Of a DNA stretch of 64,000 nt, positions 24,507 through 32,176 are shown piece by piece. Positions within the stretch are counted from its first letter, which is position 1. Each line of letters starts with the position of its first letter. The stretch spans positions 3,658,001 through 3,722,000 of the forward strand of contig OZ245039.1 of assembly GCA_965224095.1 (NCBI GenBank), written 5' to 3'. The DNA comes from JBPEWY01 sp965224095 (GTDB lineage Bacteria; Bacteroidota; Bacteroidia; Flavobacteriales; Flavobacteriaceae). The position numbers were made by a program, and so were the translations under genes. The notes beneath the pieces were generated by a model, which saw only the letters and a program-made list of their open reading frames with translations, ran no database searches and was not told where the DNA came from.

Positions 24507-25166
24507 TTGATCGATCGGGAACTTTTAACATACCTGGAAGAATACCTCACAGAAGAGCGCAAACAGAAATTCAGGGAAATCCTTGAACTGCGAACTAATT
24601 TCTTTACTGTTGCCATAGAAGATGTGTATCAGCTTCACAATACGAGTGCGGTGATCAGGAGTTGTGAAGTTTTTGGTATTCAGCAAGCCCATATAACCGA
24701 AGCACGTTTTGGAGAACGTCTCGATAAAAATATTGCCATGGGAGCCCAAAAATGGGTAGATGTATACCGGCATGTAAATACAACCGAATGTTTAAATCAC
24801 TTAAGAAATAAGGGATATAAAATTGTTGCCACTTCTCCGCATAAAAGTGCTTTTTGCCTGGATGATTTTAGGATTGATGCGCCTGCGGCCCTATTTTTCG
24901 GCACGGAAAAAGAAGGATTGTCTGAAGAGGTTTTAAAAGAGGCCGATGCATATTTACATATTCCCATGGTAGGTTTTACGGAAAGCCTGAATATATCGGT
25001 TTCGGTAGCCATTATTCTACAACACTTAACTCAAAAACTCAGGAAGTCAAATATTTCCTGGAAACTTACTGAAAGTGAAAAATTGGAAAAACGAATGGAC
25101 TGGACCAAAAAATCAATAAAGAGTATCGATCAGATCCTACGGCGCTATTACACCGATAAAAAATAA
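24507..25166 (+). CDS. trmH: tRNA (guanosine-18-2'-O-)-methyltransferase, SpoU/TrmH family
   Basis: 219 residues. Methylates the 2'-O of G18 in the D-loop of tRNA using S-adenosylmethionine. SPOUT motifs are clear: VYQLHNTSAVIRSCEVFG (motif 1), ALFFGTEKEGLSEE (motif 2) and IPMVGFTESLNISVSVAIIL (motif 3, knot). The only start giving a complete N-terminus is TTG at 24507; the next ATG would remove motif 1. A basic C-terminal tail (KRMDWTKKSIKS) fits TrmH rather than the rRNA enzyme RlmB. Confidence 0.92.
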   Translation: MIDRELLTYLEEYLTEERKQKFREILELRTNFFTVAIEDVYQLHNTSAVIRSCEVFGIQQAHITEARFGERLDKNIAMGAQKWVDVYRHVNTTECLNHLRNKGYKIVATSPHKSAFCLDDFRIDAPAALFFGTEKEGLSEEVLKEADAYLHIPMVGFTESLNISVSVAIILQHLTQKLRKSNISWKLTESEKLEKRMDWTKKSIKSIDQILRRYYTDKK

Positions 25167-25196
25167 CCCGTAATTCTAAATTAAGGTTGCTAAGGC

Positions 25197-26171
25197 TTAA
25201 TTAATAGCCACTGCTGTATAGTGATTTCTGTATTGTGTGGGTGTAATACCCGTTATATCTTTAAACAGGTTCCTAAACGTTTTAACATCGTTGTATCCAA
25301 CATCATACATAATATTGTTTACCGATTTGGAACTGGTTTCAAGTGCTTTTTTGGCAGCTTCAATTTTTATTCTTTGAATATATTCAATGGGTGTATTATT
25401 AGTTGCTTTTTTAAATCGACGGATAAAAGTACGCTTGTTTATTGCTACTTTATTGGCTACCTGATCAATTGTGATTCCCTTTGCATAATTGGCTTCCATA
25501 AATTCCTGAGCTGCCTTAATTTGAGTATCATTATGCGTTTTCTGTGCCGAAAAGATCGCAAAATGCGACTGAGACACTCTTCCGTAATCCACGGCATAGG
25601 TTTTGGCAATAAAAAGTGCTATTTCCTTTCCGCAATATTTCTCGATAAAATAAATAACGAGGTTAAATGAAGAAAAGGCTCCTCCGCTGGTATATATGCG
25701 ATCCTTATCGGTAATTATGCCATCTTCTATAACATTAACCTTCGGAAACATGGTACGAAAAGCATCCATAGCCATCCAATGCGTGGTGCAGGGCTTTCCA
25801 TCGAGAATACCGGATAGGGCAACTAAAAAAGCACCGGTACATAAACTCATAATTTCAGCACCGCTTTTATATTGATGTTGGATTAAAGGAATAAACGGTT
25901 TGCAGTCTTCAAGTATTTTTGGCATATTTCCCTGTATGGCAGGAGCTATTAATACATCGGTATAGCGTACTTCATCAATACACCGGTGGGGTTTTAGTTT
26001 TAAATTATAGGGAAGATCCAACTCCCGGTCGTTCAGAGTAATTAACTCCAAATCAAAAAAAGACGGTTGTCCGGATCTGCGATAATAATCATTTACGCTC
26101 TCAAACATATCCAAAACCCCTATAAGACCAATCATTTTAGCATCGGCAGATACCAGAAAAGATAACTTCAT
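25197..26171 (-). CDS. GlxA-type AraC family transcriptional regulator
   Basis: 324 residues: an N-terminal DJ-1/PfpI-like domain (about 1-190, with LCTGAFLVALSG and TTHWMAMDAF) joined to a C-terminal AraC HTH pair (about 220-320; ITIDQVANKVAINKRTFIRRFKKATNNTPIEYIQRIKIEAAKKAL and DVGYNDVKTFRNLFKDITG). It faces a plus-strand run of small ligand-domain genes across 139 bases and probably controls them. The effector is unknown. Each promoter has a TACCTTTG box in opposite orientation. Confidence 0.92.
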   Translation of the reverse strand: MKLSFLVSADAKMIGLIGVLDMFESVNDYYRRSGQPSFFDLELITLNDRELDLPYNLKLKPHRCIDEVRYTDVLIAPAIQGNMPKILEDCKPFIPLIQHQYKSGAEIMSLCTGAFLVALSGILDGKPCTTHWMAMDAFRTMFPKVNVIEDGIITDKDRIYTSGGAFSSFNLVIYFIEKYCGKEIALFIAKTYAVDYGRVSQSHFAIFSAQKTHNDTQIKAAQEFMEANYAKGITIDQVANKVAINKRTFIRRFKKATNNTPIEYIQRIKIEAAKKALETSSKSVNNIMYDVGYNDVKTFRNLFKDITGITPTQYRNHYTAVAIN

Positions 26172-26196
26172 AACAAACTACGGTTTTGTGTGTTAT

Positions 26197-26204
26197 CAAA
26201 GGTA
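26197..26204 (-). promoter_or_regulatory. Candidate -7 box of the AraC-type regulator gene
   Basis: Minus-strand TACCTTTG, a perfect TAnnTTTG match 26 bases before the start codon. No -33 match at normal distance. Confidence 0.45.
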
Positions 26205-26255
26205 CGAAATAACAATGTCACATTACCCCCCTTAAATTCTCGTAAAATGCCATTT

Positions 26256-26283
26256 TTTGACAGAAAAGAATCAAATACCTTTG
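26256..26283 (+). promoter_or_regulatory. Candidate promoter of the SnoaL/VOC gene run
   Basis: TTTG (26256-26259) followed after 16 bases by TACCTTTG (26276-26283). The -7 box is a perfect match; the spacer is shorter than the usual 19-20. It starts the run of small genes at 26311. Confidence 0.5.
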
Positions 26284-26310
26284 AAAGAATCATTTTAAAA
26301 ATTAAGGATA

Positions 26311-26670
26311 ATGACAAATACAGCAATCGTAAAACAATATCTGGAAGCCTTTGGTAATAAGGATATGGAAACAGCCAGAAAATTAGTGGCCGATAGTTTT
26401 AAATTCAACGGGCCTATGCAACAACACGAAAGCGCCAATGCTTTTTTTGAAGCCATGGAGGGTTTTGTGCCTATGGTGGCTGGAATTGACCTGGTAGGTA
26501 CCGCTGAAAATGGAGAGTGGGTAGGAACCTATTACAATTTTAGAGCTACGGTTCCCGGTCTTGAAAACACAACCACTTCAGAATGGTTCAGGGTGGCCGA
26601 TGGTAAAATACAGGAATCTCATTTGGTATTTGACGCCAGTAACTGGCGAAAGATGATGGAGAATATGTAA
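26311..26670 (+). CDS. SnoaL-like/NTF2-fold small protein
   Basis: 119 residues with the cone-shaped NTF2-like pattern: an N-terminal helix VKQYLEAFGNKDMETARKLVADSFKF, then strands GEWVGTYYNFRATVPG and TTSEWFRVADGKIQESHLVFD. Such proteins bind or isomerise small hydrophobic ligands; here no catalytic Asp/His set can be assigned. First of nine small plus-strand genes behind a divergent AraC-type regulator. Confidence 0.82.
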   Translation: MTNTAIVKQYLEAFGNKDMETARKLVADSFKFNGPMQQHESANAFFEAMEGFVPMVAGIDLVGTAENGEWVGTYYNFRATVPGLENTTTSEWFRVADGKIQESHLVFDASNWRKMMENM

Positions 26671-26707
26671 CAGTAAAAAAAGTTTAATATATTTAAATTC
26701 GGCTATA

Positions 26708-27013
26708 ATGAGAGCAGTTCGCGTACAGTATACGGTGAGACCGGAATTTGTTGAAGAAAATAAAAAAAATATCAGGGCAGTTATGGAATCGCTGAAGAGG
26801 CATCCGGTTGAAGGGATGTATTACGCCACCTATCAATTACCGGACGGAAATTCTTTTATGCATGTAAATATTGCTAAAGATGAAGAAACGATGTCCCGAT
26901 TAAATGAAGTGGAAGCTTTTGGCACATTTAGGAAAGCTTTAAAAGAAAGTAACCCGTTACAACCGCCTAAAGCGGAAAAATTGGAAGTAGTGGGTTCCAG
27001 CTGGAATATATAA
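26708..27013 (+). CDS. ABM/dimeric alpha-beta barrel-like small protein
   Basis: 101 residues: strand VRVQYTVRPEF, helix EENKKNIRAVMESLKRHP, strand GMYYATYQLPDGNSFMHVNIA, helix and a final strand. This is the ferredoxin-like arrangement of antibiotic biosynthesis monooxygenase or stress-response Dabb proteins. No cofactor motif. Part of the small-gene run; substrate unknown. Confidence 0.72.
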   Translation: MRAVRVQYTVRPEFVEENKKNIRAVMESLKRHPVEGMYYATYQLPDGNSFMHVNIAKDEETMSRLNEVEAFGTFRKALKESNPLQPPKAEKLEVVGSSWNI

Positions 27014-27046
27014 CACTTAATTTTGATAATCATAAAATACCAAGCA

Positions 27047-27460
27047 ATGAAATTAAATCCATATGTAATATTTAACGGGAATTGCGAAGAAGCAATGAAT
27101 TTTTACAGAGATATTTTGGGAGGTGAATTTACCATGTTTATGCGTTATGCCGATGCGCCTGACAGTATGCCTGTACCTGACGAAATGAAAAATAAAGTAA
27201 TGCACGTAACCATGGAATTCAGTGGGGCTACCCTTATGGGAGCAGATAGTATGCAAGGACCTGTTAGCAGTGGGAATAATCATCATCTAAGCGTATCGAT
27301 GGAAGACGAAGGCGAAGCTATTACCATTTACAATGCACTTGCCGAAGGAGGTCAGCAAACCATGCCCTTTCAGGAAGTATTTTGGGGAGGTAAGTTCGGG
27401 ATGTTGATTGATAAATATAAAAATCAATGGATGATAAGTGCTGAGCATACCGGGGCATAA
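27047..27460 (+). CDS. VOC family protein, PhnB-like
   Basis: 137 residues from the ATG at 27047 (the open frame reaches back to 27023, but MKLNPYVIFNGNCEEAM is the normal family start). Paired beta-alpha-beta-beta-beta units: NFYRDILGGEFTMFMRY, VMHVTMEFSGATLMGAD, HHLSVSMEDEGEA and FWGGKFGMLIDKYKNQWMIS. The PhnB-like/glyoxalase superfamily often binds a metal, and residues here only partly fit that. Substrate unknown. Confidence 0.87.
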   Translation: MKLNPYVIFNGNCEEAMNFYRDILGGEFTMFMRYADAPDSMPVPDEMKNKVMHVTMEFSGATLMGADSMQGPVSSGNNHHLSVSMEDEGEAITIYNALAEGGQQTMPFQEVFWGGKFGMLIDKYKNQWMISAEHTGA

Positions 27461-27618
27461 CAAGGTTTTTATACAAAACAGTTTATTGAATTAAATTCTG
27501 GTAGTGAATAGCATACAATCTGCCTGGAATCAGTTTGTTCTCCATTTTAATGGCTAACAATGTGGGGATTGTATTTTTGACGGAGCAGCCATGAAATACC
27601 ATTATAACAGAAAGTGAA

Positions 27619-28296
27619 ATGGCGGAACAAATTCCGATATATATAAACATTTTGTTCATTATAACCACGGTACTTACCGTATGGCTTTTTTATAAGGCAT
27701 GTGGTACTTCTAAACTGCGGGTATTATGGATTATAGGAGGGTGGTTACTGCTGCTGGCAATCGTGGCATATTCCGGATTTTTTCTGGAAACAAAAGGAAT
27801 ACCTCCCAGATTTTCGCTGATTGCCGGGATTCCCGTATTGGGTGTTATTTTGCTTTTCCTGAATAAAAACGGGAGAAAATTCCTGGATGCTTTAAACCCC
27901 AAAATCCTTACCGTATTACATGTGGTTCGCGTTCCGGTTGAAATAGCGCTGTGGTTGTTGTTTCTTTACAAGGCGGTTCCTCAGCTAATGACCTTTGAGG
28001 GTAGAAATTACGACATCCTGGCTGGAATTACCGCACCGTTGGTTGCATATTTCGGATATATAAAAATGAAAATGGGAAAGTACGGATTGTTGGTTTGGAA
28101 TATAATTTGCCTCGGACTGTTATTTAATATAGTCGGGAATGCAATTTTAGCAATTCCTTCCGATTTTCAATATCACGCATTCGATCAACCCAATATTGCC
28201 ATTCTGTATTTTCCTTTCGTGTGGCTTCCGGGATGTGTGGTTCCATTGGTGTTACTGGCACATCTGGCTACCATTCGAAATCTATTAAAAGAGTAA
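27619..28296 (+). CDS. Multi-span membrane protein of unknown function
   Basis: 225 residues with about seven membrane helices (near 8-25, 34-54, 65-82, 95-115, 130-148, 155-175, 190-216). I do not recognise a family motif. It is the only membrane protein in the small-gene run and starts 158 bases after the VOC gene; the next gene follows after 4 bases, so it shares that transcript. Confidence 0.75.
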   Translation: MAEQIPIYINILFIITTVLTVWLFYKACGTSKLRVLWIIGGWLLLLAIVAYSGFFLETKGIPPRFSLIAGIPVLGVILLFLNKNGRKFLDALNPKILTVLHVVRVPVEIALWLLFLYKAVPQLMTFEGRNYDILAGITAPLVAYFGYIKMKMGKYGLLVWNIICLGLLFNIVGNAILAIPSDFQYHAFDQPNIAILYFPFVWLPGCVVPLVLLAHLATIRNLLKE

Positions 28297-28300
28297 AAAG

Positions 28301-28717
28301 ATGTATACCATAAAACACTTGTTCCATATTGATGCTCCGGAGTCAGATGTTTATAATGCTATTACTACCATAGAAGGTTTAAAGGGTTGGTGGACGCATC
28401 ACACCGAAGGTAGTTGTGATCTGGGACAAATAATCAAATTTAATTTTCCGCCCAGGTTTTCAAATAGTATGAGAGTCACCCAACTTGAAACAAACAAGCT
28501 GGTTTCCTGGGAGTGTCTGGAAGGAGCTCCTGACTGGATCGGGACAAATGTATATTTTTTGTTGGATCGAAACGAAAATAAAACCCGGTTGCGTTTTAGT
28601 CACAGTGGTTGGCAGTTAAACGACGATTTTTACGCCATGTGTTGTTTTTCCTGGGGGCGTTATCTGGAAAGTCTCCGTCAACTGATTCAAACCGGAAAGG
28701 GGCAACCGTTTATATAA
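28301..28717 (+). CDS. SRPBCC/AHSA1-like domain protein
   Basis: 138 residues with the helix-grip START-like pattern: HLFHIDAPESDVYNAITTIEGLKGWWT, ittihle SMRVTQLETNKLVSWECLEG, NKTRLRFSHSGW and a long C-terminal helix FSWGRYLESLRQLIQTG. Probably binds a hydrophobic ligand; no catalytic residues identified. Tightly packed between the membrane protein (4 bases) and TfoX_N gene (10 bases). Confidence 0.85.
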   Translation: MYTIKHLFHIDAPESDVYNAITTIEGLKGWWTHHTEGSCDLGQIIKFNFPPRFSNSMRVTQLETNKLVSWECLEGAPDWIGTNVYFLLDRNENKTRLRFSHSGWQLNDDFYAMCCFSWGRYLESLRQLIQTGKGQPFI

Positions 28718-28727
28718 AGTTTATACT

Positions 28728-29051
28728 ATGGGAATAAAAGGAGATAAATTAACCGGACTGGCCGGCGAACAGGCCGCTTTGTTAACCGATAAATTACAGG
28801 TATTGGGCCAGGTTACTTCAAAAAGAATGTTTGGCGGATATGGGCTTTTTCATCAAAAAAAGATGTTTGGAATTGTAAATAGCAAAGGAGCCCTTTTTCT
28901 AAAGTATAATGGTACAAATGCGCACAGGATAAAGGAGTTAAATTCCGGGCAACACGGAAAAAAGCCATATTACTATGTTCCGGAACCCGTAGTACATAGC
29001 GAAGAATTGTTATTGTATGCAGAAGAATCTATTCGCATTACCAAGGAATAG
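28728..29051 (+). CDS. TfoX N-terminal domain protein
   Basis: 107 residues matching only the N-terminal half of TfoX/Sxy: TSKRMFGGYGLFHQKKMFGIVNSKGALFLKY and KKPYYYVPEPV. The C-terminal half of the proteobacterial competence regulator is missing, as is usual for stand-alone Bacteroidota members. A role in competence should not be assumed. Confidence 0.82.
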   Translation: MGIKGDKLTGLAGEQAALLTDKLQVLGQVTSKRMFGGYGLFHQKKMFGIVNSKGALFLKYNGTNAHRIKELNSGQHGKKPYYYVPEPVVHSEELLLYAEESIRITKE

Positions 29052-29143
29052 GTTCTATTTCTTAATAAAATATTAAAATTTGAGAGGTTTAGAACAGTAT
29101 TTAGTACTTTGTAAGGACCAATTAACTAACTAAAACTTTCACA

Positions 29144-29674
29144 ATGACAACTTTACTTTATATTGTTTTGGGCTTGGTAGCCCTGATTATTATTCTTGCC
29201 CTAATAGCACCGAAGAATTATCATGTACATCGGGATATTGTTGTTGACAAACCCGTTTCTCAAGTGTTTGATTATCTTAAATACTTAAAAAACCAGGACG
29301 AATGGAGTCCCTGGGACAAAAAGGATCCGGATATGAAAAAAGATTTTGAAGGAACCGATGGCACGGTAGGAGCCATAAGTAAATGGGAAGGAAACAAGGA
29401 AGTAGGTATGGGAGAACAGGAATTAACCCGTATTGTGGAAAACGATGTTGTGGAAAGCAGATTACGCTTTCTTAAACCCTGGAAGTCGGAATCGGATGCT
29501 TATTTAAAGGTAAATGAAGCGGGAAATGAAGGAACAAAAGTAACATGGGGCTTTTCCGGGAAGAACAAATTTCCGTTTAGTATTATGATGCTTTTTATGA
29601 ATATGGACAAGGCAGTTGGAAAAGATTTTGAAGAAGGCCTTGCCAGTTTAAAAAACGTATTGGAAAACAGATAA
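29144..29674 (+). CDS. Membrane-anchored SRPBCC (polyketide cyclase-like) protein
   Basis: 176 residues: an N-terminal membrane helix (about 3-21) and a START-like domain with HRDIVVDKPVSQVFDYLKYLKNQDEWSPWDKKDPD and GTKVTWGFSGKNKFPFSIMMLFMNMD, ending in a long helix. Widespread in Bacteroidota; ligand unknown. Preceded by TTTG-N22-TACTTTG (29079-29111), a weak promoter candidate, so it may start a sub-operon with the next two genes. Confidence 0.85.
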   Translation: MTTLLYIVLGLVALIIILALIAPKNYHVHRDIVVDKPVSQVFDYLKYLKNQDEWSPWDKKDPDMKKDFEGTDGTVGAISKWEGNKEVGMGEQELTRIVENDVVESRLRFLKPWKSESDAYLKVNEAGNEGTKVTWGFSGKNKFPFSIMMLFMNMDKAVGKDFEEGLASLKNVLENR

Positions 29675-29680
29675 GTTATT

Positions 29681-30058
29681 ATGGAACACAATATGGTAGG
29701 ATGGTTTGAGATACCTGTTACTAATATGGATCGGGCCAAAAAATTTTATAACAGTGCTTTTGAGATTGAAATACAGGTACAGGATTTTGGAGGTGTATTA
29801 ATGGGATGGTTTCCCTGGGCCGAAGGAAAAACAGGAGCTTCCGGTTCGCTGGTACAGCACGAAGAATATATACCCAGTATTTCACATGGGGTACTCGTTT
29901 ACTTTTCTTCGGAAGATGTAGCCGTAACGTTGGCAAGAATTATCGATGCGGGAGGCGAAGTCCTGCAGGAAAAGACATTAATTTCCGAGGATATTGGTTA
30001 TATGGGAATTTTTAAAGACTCGGAGGGAAACAGAATTGCATTACATTCACGACAGTAA
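29681..30058 (+). CDS. VOC family protein
   Basis: 125 residues with two beta-alpha-beta-beta-beta units: GWFEIPVTNMDRAKKFYNSAFEI, GVLMGWFPWAEGK, then HGVLVYFSSEDVAVTLARIIDAGGEV and GYMGIFKDSEGNRIALHS. Glu/His spacing resembles metal-binding glyoxalase-like proteins, but the metal set is incomplete on inspection. Follows the SRPBCC gene by 6 bases. Confidence 0.87.
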   Translation: MEHNMVGWFEIPVTNMDRAKKFYNSAFEIEIQVQDFGGVLMGWFPWAEGKTGASGSLVQHEEYIPSISHGVLVYFSSEDVAVTLARIIDAGGEVLQEKTLISEDIGYMGIFKDSEGNRIALHSRQ

Positions 30059-30066
30059 TTAAATCT

Positions 30067-30660
30067 ATGAAGTATTTATTATTTATTTGTTGCATGGCAT
30101 TATCTTTAGGAGGATATACACAAAACAATTCGGAACCATTGCCTTATTCTCAAATACCGGATTATCCGGAAACCTATTCGGCTGAAACGGTTGCTGCTCG
30201 AATGATCGATGGTTTGGGATTTAGATATTATTGGGCCACCGAGGGGCTTAGAGAACAGGATCTGGCTTACAAACCAAGCGCAGAGGGAAGGACTTCAAAA
30301 GAAACCCTGGAGCATCTGTACAATTTATGTGAGGTAATTTACAATACGGCGCATCAGAAACCCACGGAAAGAGGAAATAAGAAGGATTCTATGAGTTTTG
30401 AAGAACAAAGGAAACAAACGCTTTTATTAATCAAAGCAGCGGCAGATAAATTACGGGAGGCGGCTCCGGGGACGCTTGAAAAATCGACGGTCGCATTTAA
30501 AAGAGGAGATCGAGTTTCTGAATTTCCTTTTTGGAATTTAATTAATGGCCCTATAGCAGATGCTCTTTGGCATACAGGCCAAATTGTTTTATTACGCAGG
30601 GCCTCCGGAAATCCTTTTAATTCAAAAGTTAGTGTCTTTAACGGAAGACTTCGCGAATAG
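30067..30660 (+). CDS. Secreted DinB/YfiT-like four-helix protein
   Basis: 197 residues with a signal peptide (ending GYTQ) and a DinB-like helical bundle. Candidate metal-binding His occur in TLEHLYNL (about residue 84) and ALWHTGQI (about 172), as in metal-dependent DinB proteins that act as thiol or bacillithiol transferases; secretion is unusual for that role. Last of the small-gene run, convergent with the DUF218 gene 6 bases away. Confidence 0.8.
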   Translation: MKYLLFICCMALSLGGYTQNNSEPLPYSQIPDYPETYSAETVAARMIDGLGFRYYWATEGLREQDLAYKPSAEGRTSKETLEHLYNLCEVIYNTAHQKPTERGNKKDSMSFEEQRKQTLLLIKAAADKLREAAPGTLEKSTVAFKRGDRVSEFPFWNLINGPIADALWHTGQIVLLRRASGNPFNSKVSVFNGRLRE

Positions 30661-30666
30661 GAAATT

Positions 30667-31308
30667 TTAATCTATTTGTACCTGTTCTCCGTAAAAACGG
30701 GGTTTGGTTTGTAAAATAGTAAGATCGAGTACGGTTTTAACACGCGCAAAAATTTCCCGCACGTTGGTCTTGAATCCTGACTTACCCGTTACGGCCCTCG
30801 CATTATAAGCATATGCTTTGATCCCTTTGGTACGTGCTATGGCGAGAGCTCTTTCGTTATGAAATTGCTGAGAAATTATGATAAACGTGTTTTGCCCGAA
30901 AATTTCTTTGGCTCTCTCAACGGAATCCAGTGTCCTAAAGCCTGCATAGTCCAGATAAATACGACTTTCTGGCACTCCAAGTGCAATAAGGTCATTTTTC
31001 ATAGCGATAGGCTCATTGTATTCTTTGGTGGCATTATCTCCCGAAACAATAAGATGTGTAATTTTACCACTGTTAAACAGCCTGGCAGCAGCTTCCATTC
31101 TATTGTTGTAATACAGGTTGTGCACTCCTTTGGCAACGTATTTGGAAGTACCCAGAACCAGACCCACTTTTGTATCCGGTAAAGAGTCAATATCACTGTA
31201 ACTGTATTCGCGGAAAGTCCCGATCCATGCGTTGCAAATCAGGGTAAACAAAGTAATCAGCAACAACACAAAAGAAGCAATAGGTAGTAACTTATTAATA
31301 AAGTTCAT
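30667..31308 (-). CDS. SanA/YdcF-like DUF218 membrane protein
   Basis: 213 residues: an N-terminal membrane helix (about 7-28) and a DUF218 domain with KVGLVLGTSKYVAKG, MEAAARLFNSGKITHLIVSGDN, YNEPIAMKNDLIALGVPESRIYLDYAGFRTLDSV and FIIISQQFHNERALAIA. These match SanA/ElyC proteins, linked to envelope barrier function in enterobacteria. The catalytic activity is unknown. It begins 12 bases after the end of the carboxypeptidase-like gene on the same strand. Confidence 0.88.
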   Translation of the reverse strand: MNFINKLLPIASFVLLLITLFTLICNAWIGTFREYSYSDIDSLPDTKVGLVLGTSKYVAKGVHNLYYNNRMEAAARLFNSGKITHLIVSGDNATKEYNEPIAMKNDLIALGVPESRIYLDYAGFRTLDSVERAKEIFGQNTFIIISQQFHNERALAIARTKGIKAYAYNARAVTGKSGFKTNVREIFARVKTVLDLTILQTKPRFYGEQVQID

Positions 31309-31320
31309 GCCTATATAACA

Positions 31321-32091
31321 TTAATTTTCCCGGTTTAGTACTTTATATTCTTCATAGCAATTACTTATTGCATCTAAAATCTGCAGATCATTAGCGGTAA
31401 TGATAAATTGTTTACTGTAATTGCAGTTCCTCAGAATATCGTCGATATCTACTTTTTCAACCTGTAAAAGCTCGGTAAGTGTTTCCCGATCAAACTTGGA
31501 CGCGAGGAGGTTCCTTATCTCATCATCTTCCTTCATCTTTCGTAATTTCCGCATTTGTTTTGGTCTTTTCCCAAACATATTATGCAGGAAATCTACCGGA
31601 TTGAAAATAGCCCCGAGTACTTTAGTAATAGCTCCCGGATTATAATTACCGGCTTCATATCCTCTGGGTAAACCCGAGATACTGTATTGATATGCATCGT
31701 TGATGGGAATATTTCTGGCATCTATTTCCAAATAACCCGTTAATCGGTAGGGCTTTACAATGACCTCTTCCAGGGCAAAGGCCAGTTCCGTAAGTCCGAT
31801 ACGCGTATTTTTAAATTTAAGCATATCGTTTGTAACCTTCACCTTAATGGATTTAAAACCCAAATAAGAAAGATAAAGTGTATCGTTAACCGAAGCAGGA
31901 ATTTGAAAGGCTCCGTTTCCGTCTGTAATAGTACCAATTACCCGGTTAAGATTAACTACGTGTACACTTTCCAGGGGGATATCGGTCTGGGCATTTATAA
32001 TAATGGCCTCCAGTTTTTGCACCTGTTCTTCCTCCTGTGAAAATACCGTGACCCCAAAGCATAATCCTAATAATAAAACGAGTTTTCTCAT
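31321..32091 (-). CDS. Secreted protein with CarboxypepD_reg-like domain
   Basis: 256 residues with a signal peptide (ending VFSQ) and a transthyretin-like beta domain (about 28-110; LEAIIINAQTDIPLESVHVVNLNRVIGTITDGNGAFQIPA, LYLSYLGFKSIKVKV), as found at the N-terminus of many SusC/TonB receptors. No TonB plug or barrel follows; instead a charged helical region (about 170-250). A stand-alone outer-envelope protein; function unknown. Confidence 0.85.
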   Translation of the reverse strand: MRKLVLLLGLCFGVTVFSQEEEQVQKLEAIIINAQTDIPLESVHVVNLNRVIGTITDGNGAFQIPASVNDTLYLSYLGFKSIKVKVTNDMLKFKNTRIGLTELAFALEEVIVKPYRLTGYLEIDARNIPINDAYQYSISGLPRGYEAGNYNPGAITKVLGAIFNPVDFLHNMFGKRPKQMRKLRKMKEDDEIRNLLASKFDRETLTELLQVEKVDIDDILRNCNYSKQFIITANDLQILDAISNCYEEYKVLNREN

Positions 32092-32127
32092 AGTAAATAG
32101 CTTTGGCTAAAGTAATAAACTAAAAGA

Positions 32128-32155
32128 AAAAAATGCGCTTGAGCGCATTTTTTAA
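32128..32155. terminator. Intrinsic terminator downstream of the DEAD-box helicase
   Basis: AAATGCGC (32131-32138) and GCGCATTT (32143-32150) form a stem with a TTGA loop; both sides carry A/T runs, so it can act on either strand. Its main user is the minus-strand helicase. Confidence 0.8.
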
Positions 32156-32176
32156 TGTAATATTAACTAAATAAGC

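Noticed and set aside
27483..27668. 61-codon minus-strand frame upstream of the membrane protein
   Set aside because: Overlaps the start of a good plus-strand gene and has no recognisable feature.
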